From Artocarpus heterophyllus (lineage: Eukaryota; Streptophyta; Magnoliopsida; Rosales; Moraceae): 64,000 nt of DNA. This document shows, piece after piece, positions 10,130-21,889 of the stretch. The translations under genes and the position numbers were made by a program. Under the pieces are notes generated by a model that worked only from the letters and a program-made list of their open reading frames with translations, was not told the DNA's origin and made no database searches. The stretch's first letter is position 1. The number at the start of each line of letters is the position of its first letter. The stretch spans positions 124,001 through 188,000 of the forward strand of contig CM046341.1 of the NCBI GenBank assembly GCA_025403435.1, given 5' to 3'.

Positions 10130-12616
10130 TCTGGAAAAACTCTGGCTTCCTCGCTGACACAATCACCTTTTCATTAACAATACAAACAAAAATGGGGAGT
10201 TTATTATATTTGATACGCAGTCACAACTTCAAAACTGACTACATTTTGAAGCATTAGAGTCGTGAAATAAACTACAAACACACACTTAAGAGATCAGGGA
10301 TCTAACTTGCTTTGATTGTGGTTATGATCATGAACAAATGCTGTTAACAAATGCCGTACAGCCAAAGATTTTAAAATCCAAGGATGAAAAAAGACAAGAC
10401 TCAGGATATGACTTAAGGAGTTTTTTGATTGATGTTTGACTCTTGTTGGCAAATGATTTATCAAATAGCATGCAGTAAGAATAGCATCTTCCAAAAATTT
10501 TTTGGAACATTTGAAGTAAACAATAGAACCCGTGCTACTTCTAAAAGATGACGATTTTTCCTTTTTAAAATCCAGTTTTGTTGCAATGTATTAACACAAG
10601 AACTTTGATGAATCATCCCATATTGTATTGTAAAGCTTGACAGATGAGTTAAAATATTCGATACCATCATCAGTGCAGAATATTTGTATACCCTTATTGT
10701 ATTGATTTTCAATCATGAAATGAAAGTTTTGAAAAATTTGAAGAGTTTCAGATTTATCCTTCAAAAGATACACTCAACAAACTCTTGTATAATTATTGAT
10801 CAATGTTATAAACCATCTTTTATTAGTTAAGCTACGGATTCTAGATGGACCCCAAATGTCACTTTGAATCAACATAAAGGGAAAGGATGCACAATAAGAC
10901 AAGGAAAGATAAAGAACACGTTTATGCTTTGCTTGAAATAAATCTTGAGTTCGAAACAAAGATGGAAACAAATGCTTTAAATAAGCGAAACTTGGATGAC
11001 CTAGCCTACGGTGTAACACCATTATTCATTCTACTCTAGATGTGGTTGTATTGCATATTGCAGTTTTAGTCCGATTATTTTCATTGAAATCCTTCTCGAA
11101 GTAGTATAATCCTTCGAACACTCTAGCACTGCCAATCGTTTTCCCTGAAGTCCGGTCTTGAAAACCACAAACTAATTGTAAGAGTTTTACTACACAATCT
11201 AAATCTTTAGTAACTTTACTAACAGATAATAAATTACATGATAATTTTGGAACATAGAGGACGAATTTTAGAGTAATCTGTGGACTCAATTCAATGGTCC
11301 CAATTCCTACCATTGTTGTAAAAGAACCGTCAGCTATCTTCACTTTATGAGTTTCAGTTTTAGGAGTATAGGATGTGAAAGAACTTTCACATCTTGTCAT
11401 GTGATCCGTGGCCCTAGAGTCCACTATCTACGGTTCACCTTTAGCCGTTATACCACCAAAAACTATAAAACTCATAACTTTTTGTACCAAAAATGAGGTA
11501 CCCGAGGGCTGTGAACCTACAGTCTAAGTGGCAGTTAAGAGTTTGTGCAACTGTTCCATCTGCTCCTTGGTGAACACCATGACTGAGTTGCTATCAGCTT
11601 TCTTTTCTGCCTCAGAACTTTGAGCCATTTGGAGTCCTTTAGCCTCTCAACTCCATTGTTTGTTTGGAATGCAATTTTCAAGTTTTCCATTCAATTTCCA
11701 ACCGTTCTCCTTGGTGTGATGTGATCATTGACAATGGTCACATCATAATTGAGCCTTCTTGTTCTCTCATCCTTTAGATCCTCTAACTGTCATGGCTGAG
11801 TTCTCAGTCTTTGAATTGGTGGTTTCACTAAGCATCACTCTTTTGCGCCATTCCTCCCTATGAACTTCAGCAAAAGTTTTCCCAATTGAAGGCAATAGCC
11901 TCATCCCAGGCAAACGCCCTCTAACCTCGTCTAACTCCTTATTGAGTCCAGCCAGGAAGTCATAAATTTTATCTTTGTCAAGCATTTGCTAACGAAGCAC
12001 TGCATCTTTTGGATCTCTCCAGTTGCAGCTCTTGAACAAGTCCAGTTCTTGCCATAGCTTCGTGAGGTCATTGAAATACTAGGTCACATCATTCTCCCCT
12101 TGTCTCAAACTCCGAGCCCTGTTTCTCAACTTGAACATCCGAGACGAATTTTTGAGATCCGAATAGGTGAGAGTTACAGCATCCCAAATCTTCTTTGCTA
12201 TAGGGAAAAAACATATAGGTTTCTCCTATCTTTTCCTCCATGAAATGGATTAGTCATGCCATTACCATGGAATTCTGGGCATCCCAGGTTGGGAACGATG
12301 GGTCATCACTACTAGGCATGGCAATAATGCCATCCACATACCCTATCTTCCCTTTGACTCTAATAACTATTTGATCCACCTACCCTATCTTCCCCTTGCC
12401 TCTAATAACTATTTGAATGCATCAAGACCACTGAAGGAAATTTTTTCCATTCAGTTTATATGTAATAATTTGTAGAGAAGTGTTCTCAGAGACCGTAGCG
12501 AGAGCAATTTTAGGAGTTGGCTAATTGGTAACCGAAGTTATCTCAGAGCCATTATTCCTGCTTGCTTCAGTCATCATCTCTCTCAACTCAATATTTCCTT
12601 TAATTTCTCTAATACC
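10130..12616 (-). pseudogene. Decayed Ty1/copia gag-pol (gag to integrase)
   Basis: Minus-strand fragments in several frames form one ordered copia polyprotein. A probable primer-binding site (TGGTATTAGAG) lies near 12605-12616. Gag spans about 12560-11770 (GKNFLQWS, DKIYDFLAGLN), protease 11420-11030 (DSRATDHMT in place of the DSGA type; IELSPQITLKFVLYVP), the pre-integrase region 11022-10900 (RRLGHPSFAYL) and integrase 10890-10200 (QSDIWGPSR; TDDGIEYFNS, where DNG is replaced by DDG; KLDP and SLKCVFV at the end). Stops and frameshifts are frequent. Reverse transcriptase is missing, so the element is truncated on the left. It is older and less complete than the copia element at 1-3204. LTRs could not be delimited. 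Confidence 0.82.
12325..12416. repeat. Tandem duplication of about 46 bp in the copia gag relic
   Basis: Two neighbouring copies share ATCCAC.TACCCTATCTT and end CTAATAACTATTTG, with a few mismatches. A local duplication after the element died is the simplest explanation. Confidence 0.7.
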
Positions 12617-13101
12617 ATAAAGGTAAATATGACGCAAGAAACAATTAAACACTGCTGGGCTGAATTTTTTCTCATTAACTAACAATTAGTGTACAGATGA
12701 TGCAAACCTTTATGGCTCTCGAACTTAGAATCTGAAACTGTCTATCTAAAAAATAGGAAACAAATTAACTAACAGATACATACTTGTTTTATCTATTTGA
12801 AAATACAACAAGGACACCTCAGCACACCAATTTTTCTGCATTAAGTGACAATAAAGAAAAATATAACTCTAGTTCTTTTTCCAATAAATATATATTTATT
12901 TATATATATACACATAAAAGCCTAAGTACACATATAATCTGATCCATTTGCAGGACGCAATGCACAAATAGCATAAAATGGTAAGAAAAATTTCATGTTG
13001 CAAACTTCCATTGGAGGTCATCTCACTGCTTTGCAAATCAGTAGCAAGCTACAACGTCCGTGTGACTACAACAACAAGAGCGATCGAAGCTCAAAACATA
13101 C
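12617..13101. other. Intergenic or residual LTR sequence beside the copia relic
   Basis: By its place next to the primer-binding site this should contain the copia 5' LTR, but neither LTR end could be fixed. It also holds the intron after the third exon of the adjacent 5'-nucleotidase relic. An AT-rich TATA repeat lies near 12885-12912. Confidence 0.35.
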
Positions 13102-13745
13102 CTTAACCACTCGAGTAGATGACATTTTTTTGCCATGCATAGCCCTTTTGAAGTAACCAAATCGATCAGCCTTAACTAAGTTCCCTTTCTCTGTCTATGA
13201 GGAGGCCTCTAATTACCTATATTAAACAGAAGAAATCAAACGTGATAAATGAACATGTAAGTCTAGAAATGAATTTCATCAGCTCAAACTCAGGGTCAAT
13301 AGCTAGTCCATCAACAGGGAGTAGTCATAAGGCCGTCCCTCCCAAGCCTACACAGTGCACAAGAAAGAAAATGCATACAAGAAATATTATTAATTTTGCC
13401 AATGATCAAACACAGAAAACCTTCCCACCATGAGGATGTCTAATAATCAGAAAAGTTTAGATGCACAGAAGCACCAATAGAGTTGTTAAATTCCCAATAA
13501 GATGGAAGAGGAAAAGTGAAATGAAACTATTTACCCTTACATTGTAATGCATCAAAGTATAGTCCATGTCATGTCCAATGGCGTTGATTGATCGGAGATT
13601 CAAGGCCGCGAGGTGAATATCTTGACCAAGGGAATGGAGATGATGGGAGTTGAGGTTGAAATAGCCCTTCCAAGTAATCAAAATCACTCCCAAATTATTG
13701 GACACGGTTGGTGGTGTTGGTGTTAGAAAAGATGATTTTGGGTGG
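13102..13745 (-). pseudogene. HAD-superfamily (IG) 5'-nucleotidase gene fragment
   Basis: Three exon remnants occur in order on the minus strand. The first (to 13541, donor GTAAGG) encodes SLGQDIHLAALNLRSI followed by INAIGHDMDYTLMHYN, which holds the DxDxT nucleophile motif of cytosolic purine 5'-nucleotidase-like HAD hydrolases. The second (about 13262-13350) has AWEGRPYDY and PVDGLAIDPEF but lacks about ten residues between them, which shifts the frame; its acceptor and donor are also damaged. The third (13102-13216, acceptor TATAG, donor GTATGT) encodes VIRGLLID, then a one-base deletion, then GNLVKADRFGYFKRAMHG. No later exons are seen; the copia relic lies where they would be. The intact family hydrolyses nucleoside monophosphates. 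Introns are retained, so this is a decayed gene or a segmental copy, not a processed pseudogene. The start codon was not identified. Confidence 0.75.
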
Positions 13746-14074
13746 TTTTTCAGAAGAAGAAGAAGAATAAGCCTCTCTTCTTAATAAAAATATAACTCAA
13801 AACTCAGACATACCACATCATCCCTATCATTCTTTCTTTCAAATTCTCTCCCCCCTAAAATCTATGCTTTTCCACTTCCTGCTTCTCTTTGATTTTGACT
13901 TTTCTATTTTGCAGGTCTTTTCTTCCGTTGTTATTTTTTTCTTCCTTAATTTACAAGTCTTCCTTCTTTCTTCTTTATTTATTTCGTATTTATTTCAAGA
14001 AGGAATTATACATGAAACGTGCCTGCTCCGCCTGCCCCTTTTTTCTTCTCAGAATTTTATGGCGTGGTTTAATA
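13746..14074. other. Sequence upstream of the 5'-nucleotidase relic
   Basis: T-rich, with a GAA-rich patch at 13757-13769. No feature was recognised. It is continuous with 36157 onward once the gypsy element is removed. Confidence 0.4.
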
Positions 14075-14079
14075 ATTGC
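14075..14079. repeat. Target site duplication ATTGC (left)
   Basis: Matches ATTGC at 36152-36156, directly outside the two LTRs of the Tat element. Confidence 0.92.
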
Positions 14080-14716
14080 TGTTGATGATTATCGTAATCT
14101 GGCGTCGCATCAACACCTCGTGCAGCTGCGCACGATCCGACTCTCCTTCGGTTCACCTCTGCCCGGTCGGACGTACATGCAACAAGAAGAGGGACGCTTA
14201 GGAGGCAATAGAAAGGTCAGTCAATGGACAAGAGCTCTCCGATACTCAAGGCAGGGTTTGCTCGACAAAGGGCGGCAACCAGTTAGGTGGGAAGAAGAAG
14301 TCCCCTCTAGAATGTCATAAATGCATCCTATTTATAGGCCACCACTTGGACCAGGTGTTAGGTGGGTTTTACCCACGACCCGAGTGTCACATCAAGGTGT
14401 GTCAGGCGGTAGGTGACAAGTGTCACATCCCCCCCGACGAATTGGATGCCATCGGACGGCGAGTTATCTGTCGTGTGTTAACCTATAATGGCAAGTAGCA
14501 GCCTGTTTGCGAGTGAGATTAATCCGACCCAAGCTAGTGTATAGTCCGAGGTGGCAGCCTGCTTGGCATGCAGCCTCGGAGGCCCTAAGAGGCACCTCGA
14601 AAGGGGCGCACGTCGCGTCGGGGGCTGATAGCATGCTTACTGGAAACTCTGCCAAGCTCATTAGCCGACCACCGAAGTTTATCTCCTCGGCGGTGGAGAC
14701 AAGCTCACCCTCAACA
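14080..14716 (-). repeat. 3' LTR of the Tat element (637 bp)
   Basis: Plus strand runs from TGTTGATG to CCTCAACA, so TGTTGA/TCAACA are perfect inverted termini. A minus-strand TATAAATA is at 14337-14330. The adjacent internal sequence on the minus strand (14730-14717) is a G-rich polypurine tract with GGGGGG. Confidence 0.93.
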
Positions 14717-16213
14717 TTAGCCCCCCAGTTCACCTGGTCGGTGTTCGACCGGGTGGACTATGCTGAGTGGGTGAGGTCGGCTGAAAGGAAGAACACCAAA
14801 TGACACTTCAAAGGGGGATGAGGCGAAAAGACGCGCAGGTCAGACGGAGGACACGTGTCGCACTGCAGCCAACTGCGTCGCCTGACAGGCGTAATGATTG
14901 CGCCTCTTAGTTTTTTGCACCCAGATTTCTCGCCTGAAATGGCTATAAATAGGGTCATCCTCTCTATTAATTTCACGCGATTCCTATCAGACTTTTGCAC
15001 CCAAAGAGTTTTAGCTGCCGAGCTATAGTCATCCACCTGAGGATCATATTTTCCCGAGCTTTCAAAACCCGAGCAGGTAATTTTCCAGGAGTGGCAGAAT
15101 GAGTGATGTTACCGATTCCCAGAATTTAAAAATTTTCTGGTCGAAAAGCAGTACATAAAGTAGCTCGTCCACCGTCCAGATCGACGTCGAGGGAGTGTCC
15201 CCAGAACGGGATGAGGCCGGCCGACTCGAGCAAATTTTGAGGGTCGACTCCCAAACTGTACCCAAGCAGGAGTTCCTGAACATGTTAGACGGGCAAAGGC
15301 CGATTAGGCCGTCCAGGGAGCAGGACCCTTACATCAGGTCGGCCGCTGTGGGCACCTCCTGAGTTTCTTCTAGGGAGAGAGCCGAGCTTCAAGATAGTGG
15401 CGATGTCCCAAGCACATCCAGCCGGGATGCTGGAGCCCCAGTCCAAATTACGGGAGTAATAACGGTGGACGTTTCCGATGAGGAATGGGTAATCGAGGAG
15501 GCGAAAGCAGAGTAGCCCGAAATAGAAGAGGAGCATGTTCAGGTCACCCGCGTCTGAGGTGTGATGGCGTATCGGGTAACCCTGCCCAGGTAGACCATGG
15601 CCGCGGACTATACAAGCGCTATCACGGAGTCCCAGTTGGAGGAGCTATACGACGAGTTCGGTATCCCAGACGACGTGACCCTCATTGTTCCCAGTGAGGA
15701 CAATTCACCGCTCGACACGCCCGAGGGATGTATCACTCTCTATGCCAAGTTCTTCAGGGCTGGGCTGCGCCTCCCGTTCCATCCATTTTTGCGCCGGGCA
15801 CTCAACGATTTCAATGTGTGCTCGGCTCAGTTGAACCCGAACAGTTACAGGTCACTGATCGAGATGTACATATTGTGGAGATACCATCAGGCTACCGAGA
15901 TGCCGTTGGAAGCCTTCAAGCAAGTGTACAAGATGAAGAAGCTTCCTCGGCAGTCTGGATGGTACTACGTCACCGACTTCAGGAAGGACTTTATCTTGGG
16001 CAACCCCGACTCGGATAAACTCTAGAAGTATGAATGGTTCTACGTCGGGGGAAATTATTTAGGCCGAGCCGGTGAGACCGTCCCTACTAATCAACACATG
16101 CCGAGGACGTTTGAGCAAGGGCATGTGTGGACCAAGCGGCCCTGGGCACCGAGCCACGTGATCAGGGCTGTCGAAGACCTATTCGAGAAACCAGAATCGA
16201 CTAGGCAGCAATC

Positions 16214-18245
16214 CTTCCTGTTAGACATGTATGCTCTAAGGAGTAAAAATGTAATACGTTTTTGGAGACATTTTTATCAATAAAGAATTTATTCATTTAT
16301 ATATACCAAATATTGTCCTCTTTACGTTCATATTTGTTGAATGTATGATAAGCAAACAGTAGTCTGAGACTGTCAGTCTAAACCTTAAGAGTTGGGCATA
16401 TGATGGGATGATTATGCGGTAGACACGACTCTTAAGGTGATGGTCTAAAATATATGATCCGCAATCGAGGGAATAAAGTTGGGCGCTTTATTCATGTAAA
16501 GATTGTTATGTTGTCTATATCCCTTTTGGGAGATGGTTTGTCTTGGCCATCGGAGTTGGACTCCGTGAATAGAAACATTGGCGCGTTGTCATAGGTGACG
16601 ATGTGTTGGATCGGGACATAAAGTGAATTGATTTGGATTAATAATTCTGTCTTGGCAAATCGATTCACTTTAGACAATCATTTGTATTGTATCTTAATCC
16701 TGAGATGAATAATGGGCCCGTTGTCTCGACTTGTGTCTTTTGATGTACCAATGGGTGACTCCCACATCTCTATAGTGGCATGCATGCCGGTACGTTGGAG
16801 GCATGACTCTTGGTAGCGTAGACTTGTTATTCATAGATATGGAATCCATAGCTCCTCTTTAGGAGTAATGATATCCTCTTATATGCGTTGTCCTGTAATT
16901 GGAAAACTGGAGCGCTCAACCATTTGGATACATAGGTGTAACCGAATGGTATACTATCTTTAGATGGTAAGTTTTCTAATGGTGAGACAATGGAACGTAA
17001 GATAAAAATAATCGGGAAGGTAAGACAGAACTTGTCCTTAAGCCGATTATGGATGATCATATGGGGATGCGATACACTATGATATGTCATGGAGACTGAG
17101 CTACACGAGCTTCGTAATTCTATAAAGTTCGAGAGTGCAGCTCCAAGCTTTTAGTGGAGTAGCGTTGGAGTTGATAATTGTGAAATGTATATCTGGGATA
17201 TTGGGTTTCATAATTATCATGAGCTTGAACTTTATAGGTCCATTTTGGTCCCCTTTGCTAGCTCACAAAATCCTGTAACGACACGGCGTGCTTTTCCAAT
17301 AATTGGTGACTTATGTCGGATTTATCAGATTGGTTTAAAATTTATAAGAATCAAATAATTCATGTCTGTTTATCGGTTGAATTAATTATGTAAGAAATTA
17401 GTTCAAGATGAACTTGTTGAATTATGGCGTTCGGATAATTCTTGTCTGTTTATCGGTTGTTTTAATTTTGGACAATTAGAACAAGATAAACTTGTAGAAT
17501 TATTGTGAATTGATTTATTTTCTTAGAGATTATCTTGATAAAGTTTGTTTTGATCAGATATCTTTTCTATTGGGCTATTTGAATCAAAACTGAGACTTTA
17601 TCCTTTAGAATCTCGGGTGGAAAATAAAAGATTCGCGGAGATTTTTTCTCGACAGATCGGCCTGCCGATCAGAAAGTTCGGCCTGCCGAACTGGCCAGTT
17701 CGGCCTGCCTATCTCACAGTTCGGCATGCCGACCGCGATAGCTAAGATCACGCGTATCTTATCAGATATTGATCCGAACTTGATTCTGTTTCGATTTTTG
17801 AGACCTAATCTGATATGGACTGACCCCAAGGACCAATAGGTATAAAAAGGGAGTGAGTCTAATGATTTACTCAGATCAATTTGAGAGATTAAGAGTGATA
17901 CTCTTCTAGTGAGCATCTAAAAACTCCCTGAGAGCTTTTGTTCACAAATCACGAACACTAGCTTTGGGTTCTCTCTATTGGTTGGAAGGAGAGTCACCGG
18001 TGGAAGAGCTGTACGTGTGAGCCCACACTCACTCCGGTTGTGGATAGAGAATAGCAAAGAAGACCAGTTGGTTGAGGCTCTTCTGGAACGTTACTTCTCT
18101 ACACAGGTCGCGGAGGTTCTTCGGCATACTAAGGTTAGTAAGATCTGTTTAATTTATACATATAACATGTCAAACTTGTGTTTTGGAAAATACTCTGATG
18201 AAAAATTTTAAATATTCCGCTGCGCACTTTGTTTCCAACACTTCC
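16214..18245 (+). mobile_element. Copia-type solo LTR (16219-18240) with CTTCC duplications
   Basis: TGTTAGACATG at 16219 and TTTCCAACA at 18240 are the LTR ends, flanked by CTTCC at 16214-16218 and 18241-18245. There is no internal region, so an element was lost by LTR-LTR recombination. Plus-strand TATAAAAAGG at 17841 marks the promoter. The 3' end (TATTCCGCTGCGCACTTTG) resembles long-LTR copia families such as Angela/Tork; that assignment is tentative. Length is 2,022 bp. Removing it restores the antisense ORF frame of the host element. Confidence 0.88.
17655..17733. repeat. Four palindromic units of about 22 bp in the copia solo LTR
   Basis: Units such as GATCGGCCTGCCGATC, GTTCGGCCTGCCGAAC and GTTCGGCATGCCGACC follow one another, each able to form a short hairpin. 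They lie about 110-190 bp upstream of the TATA box at 17841, so they could be promoter elements. Confidence 0.75.
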
Positions 18246-21200
18246 TTCTCAGGAAGGAAACTTTATCCGGTTACGGCTAGTTCGAGGAACCCAGTAGAAT
18301 AAATTCCCAACCGGTCCGCCCTGCCCAGGGTACCAGGCAGGTTACAATTGCTAGGCCTGGTGCCGTCGACGTCCCAAGGCCAAGCACTTCCTGATCCGGG
18401 TGGCCGACGAGAGAGCCTTCTGTAACACTCGAGATTTCTAATGCATTAAAAATGCATTAAGTTAAGAAAAAATATTGTATAATAATACAATAAATTATAC
18501 AATATTAAAATAATATAGTGTAAGAATTGAACTGTTTAAGGTCACGCAGTATAGAAATTAGGCTGTTTAAGTTAAAGCAGTACATGAATAATACTGCTTA
18601 GAGAATGTGGAGGAATAAGAAATGTTATGTTCGACCTCCAAAAATTAAGCAGAGGCAAGTAAAATATTTTACACAGTCTAAGAATATGTTTTTGCACTGA
18701 TTTTACCACGACAGTATAAGAAAAATACTGTGCAGTAAAAAAATTACATAGTGTAAATTTTTGGGTCCCACCAAGTGGACACCCATTAGCTTTTTATTGG
18801 GCCACCAAGCCATGAAAGGTGGCCCAATCACATCATGCCACATGGTAGCCTAATGGGTTACCATGAGTCACCCATTGGATAAGTATGCATTTAATGTTGA
18901 ATTTAGCCAAAAAAATCTCTCCTTTTCCTCCAAGTTTTGGCAGCCATTGAAGAAAGATTTCAAAAAAATTTCTCAACCCCAAACAAGTTTTACAAGCAAG
19001 TACAAGGATTTTCCAAAAGTTTTAAGGTAAAATCCTAAACTTTTTAATGAGTTTTCAAGGGATTTTTCATGGGTTAAGAAAGAAAATTAATCCATAGTAT
19101 TTTTGTATGGAAAGGAAGCTTAGGAGGGAGTTCAAAGGGATTTTGAAGGCTTGAAACCAAAAAGGTGTTATTTTGGTAAGTTTTGGATTTTAAAGTTTTG
19201 AAATTTTGTAAACTTTATTTTAATTTTTATTACTTTGAACCTATGTGGGTTCTTGAGCATGTATTTGATGAAATATCATGCATATGTGAAGTATGGCATA
19301 TTTAAGTTGTAAAACTTTGGTTTATAGTGCAAATTAGTTATTTTTGCAAAAATTGTTATTTTTGTAATTTTGATGTTAGACTTTGCAAAAGTGATGTTTG
19401 AGCATGAGAATGTTTTGATTAAGGCATGGAATGGTTTCTGCATGGGTAGAATTGCAATTTTGAAACGGATTTTTATAAAAATGCCATAGGGACTAAATTG
19501 AAAGAAAAAGTTCTTTCTCGGCAGAATTGAAAAATGGCCAAAAAGGCCCCTGTACAGTGAGATTTTCACAAAATTTAAAACATGAAAGTTGTAGATCTCG
19601 ATGAAACTACTAGGCATCACGAACAATTCGTCAAAAATCTCTACCGTTTGTGAGATTTTAATTTTATAAGAATTTGTTAAAATTGAGAAAATTTTTAAAA
19701 GGGCAAATATGTCATTTTTTCAAAGGATTTTGAATATGGTACTTTGAGCAAAAATGTTCCTCATGAAAAATGGGGACTAATGGTGTAAAAAGATTATTTT
19801 TGGTTCTCGGACAAAAATGCAAATATTTCTATATTGGGGCCAAAACTGTAAATTGTGTGGAAATTAGATTTTCACTAGAGAACGTTGGTTTTCTATACTG
19901 CTGCAGGCAGTAAGTATTATAGATGCTAAGTTTTAAGGATTTAAAGTTCAATCGAGGAATGAATGAAAGAAAAAGAGTTAAGAGCAAAAAGGTCATTTTA
20001 CGAAAGTAGCCAAAACGGACTCGAACGCCTGATGTCAGGAAACGCTCCTTAGTGGGGATTTTTTCGTAATATGTTAAGTAACATAACCGTCAGGTGTGAC
20101 TAGAGATTTAATAAGGGATGTTTAAGTAAAGGAAAAGTAACCCCGGTGGGTTATAAGGCTAATTGAAGGAAAGGTAAACTAATGGTTTATAAGGTTGAGT
20201 AAAGAGAACGGTAGACCGATACCATACCAAGTTATGAAAAAGGAATGAATGGTTAATGTTTACGTTTTATTATCAATCAAGTGGATTTATAAAAAGAAAG
20301 TTAATTAATGAGTCGGTTGTCGTATGATCAGGACATAGAAGCCGACCAATGGAAGAAAAAGGAATTAGAAAGGAACAAAAGAGAACGCTAGGGCATAGTC
20401 CGGGTAGTTCATACTTCACCTACAGCATAAAGTAAATAGTTTTTAATGCATTCATATGCATTTGTAAATGAGTTTGCAATGGTTATGCAAGTTGTTTTTA
20501 AAGTATATTTGCATTTATTATGCAAAAAAGTTCTAAAGTACATAATAAGATTTGCAATGAATTTGCAACCGTTATGTTTGAAGCTTATTTGCATATTGAT
20601 ATGCATGAATGTTATGAACTATGATTGGTGTGTGTATTATAAATGTGACATGACTTAAAGTATTATATGAATATAATATGAAATAGTTGCTATTCAAAGA
20701 AGAAAAATGTATAGCAACTCCACGATATGAAACTATGAACGATAAATGGATGTATGATATGAATGACATGAGTATGAATAATATGTGAATGTATATGTAT
20801 GATATGTTTATGAATATGATATGTAAGTATAATACTTATACGAGCGAATGATATGGATATGAATGTTATGATTGATGCTTGTTATCTATAATGTAACAAG
20901 ATATAGTATATAAGTACAATAACATGTAGTGCATAATGAATATGCACAATAAGGTCCATAAGAAATCCATTAAGGATATAATCTTCAATTGCCTATTAGA
21001 AACTAGAAAAATTACTATAAGACACCCTAGGTTCGATTAGAAATCATGAGAACAATTTAGATAATCAAGTAGAATTTAGAAAATTTCTCGTGACCGACAA
21101 AGAGGTCACAAGAGCAGAGCCAAGAGAGAGACTCTACGAATACAAAAGAAAAAAAAAAGAAAAAGAAAAAAAGACAAGAGCTAGTTTTTCCTTTTTCTGC

Positions 21201-21499
21201 ACCCCAAGGAAAGGCTAGACATGTTCAAGAGAGATATAAAAATTTAAGCTCTGTTATGACCCTTAGAAGTTTTCAGACAAGTACGTAAACATGTTTTAAA
21301 TCAACATTATCACTCGTCTAGAACGACTAGATGATAAAAGGCCTATAGACTGAACAATAAAAAGATGAACTTACTAGCCAGTTTTTATGTACCAAATTAT
21401 AATCTAGATGCATATGTGCAACCTAGATACGAAATAGGATTAGTATAAATCCTGTATTTCGACAATGCATAATGTGTTATAATGTAAGTTATAAGTTTT

Positions 21500-21889
21500 A
21501 TGAAGCATTGTTATATAATATGTTGCAATCGTATGCAATATAATTCAGCATAAAAGTTATGACTTGCAACATGTGATTGCGTAATATATTGCATTTGTAT
21601 GCAATATGTTTTAAGATAAAAGTTATGATATGCAATATGTGATTACGCAATATATTGCATTTGTATGCAATTGTTTTAGGATAAAAGTTATGATATGCAA
21701 TATGTGATTGCGATATATATTGCATTTGTATGCAATTGTTTTAGGATAAAAGTTATGCATTTGTATGCAATTGTTTTAGGATAAAAGTTATGATATGCAA
21801 AATGTGATTGCGATATATATTGCATTTGTATGCAATTGTTTTAGGATAAAAGTTATGATATGCAATATGTGATTGCGATATATATTGCA
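21500..21889. repeat. Minisatellite of about 65 bp inside the giant LTR
   Basis: Repeated units contain GATAAAAGTTATGATATGCA, then ATGTGATTGCG and ATTGCATTTGTATGCA; about six full or partial copies are present here. The same array, in reverse, occurs at 55310-55800 with at least six units, and in part at 23130-23350 and 25570-25800. Confidence 0.85.

Noticed and set aside
21498..21725. Minus-strand frame with repeated peptide units
   Set aside because: It only reflects the 65-bp minisatellite within the LTR.
21500..21889. CRISPR-like regular repeats
   Set aside because: Units are contiguous with no unique spacers, and the genome is a plant's; this is a minisatellite.
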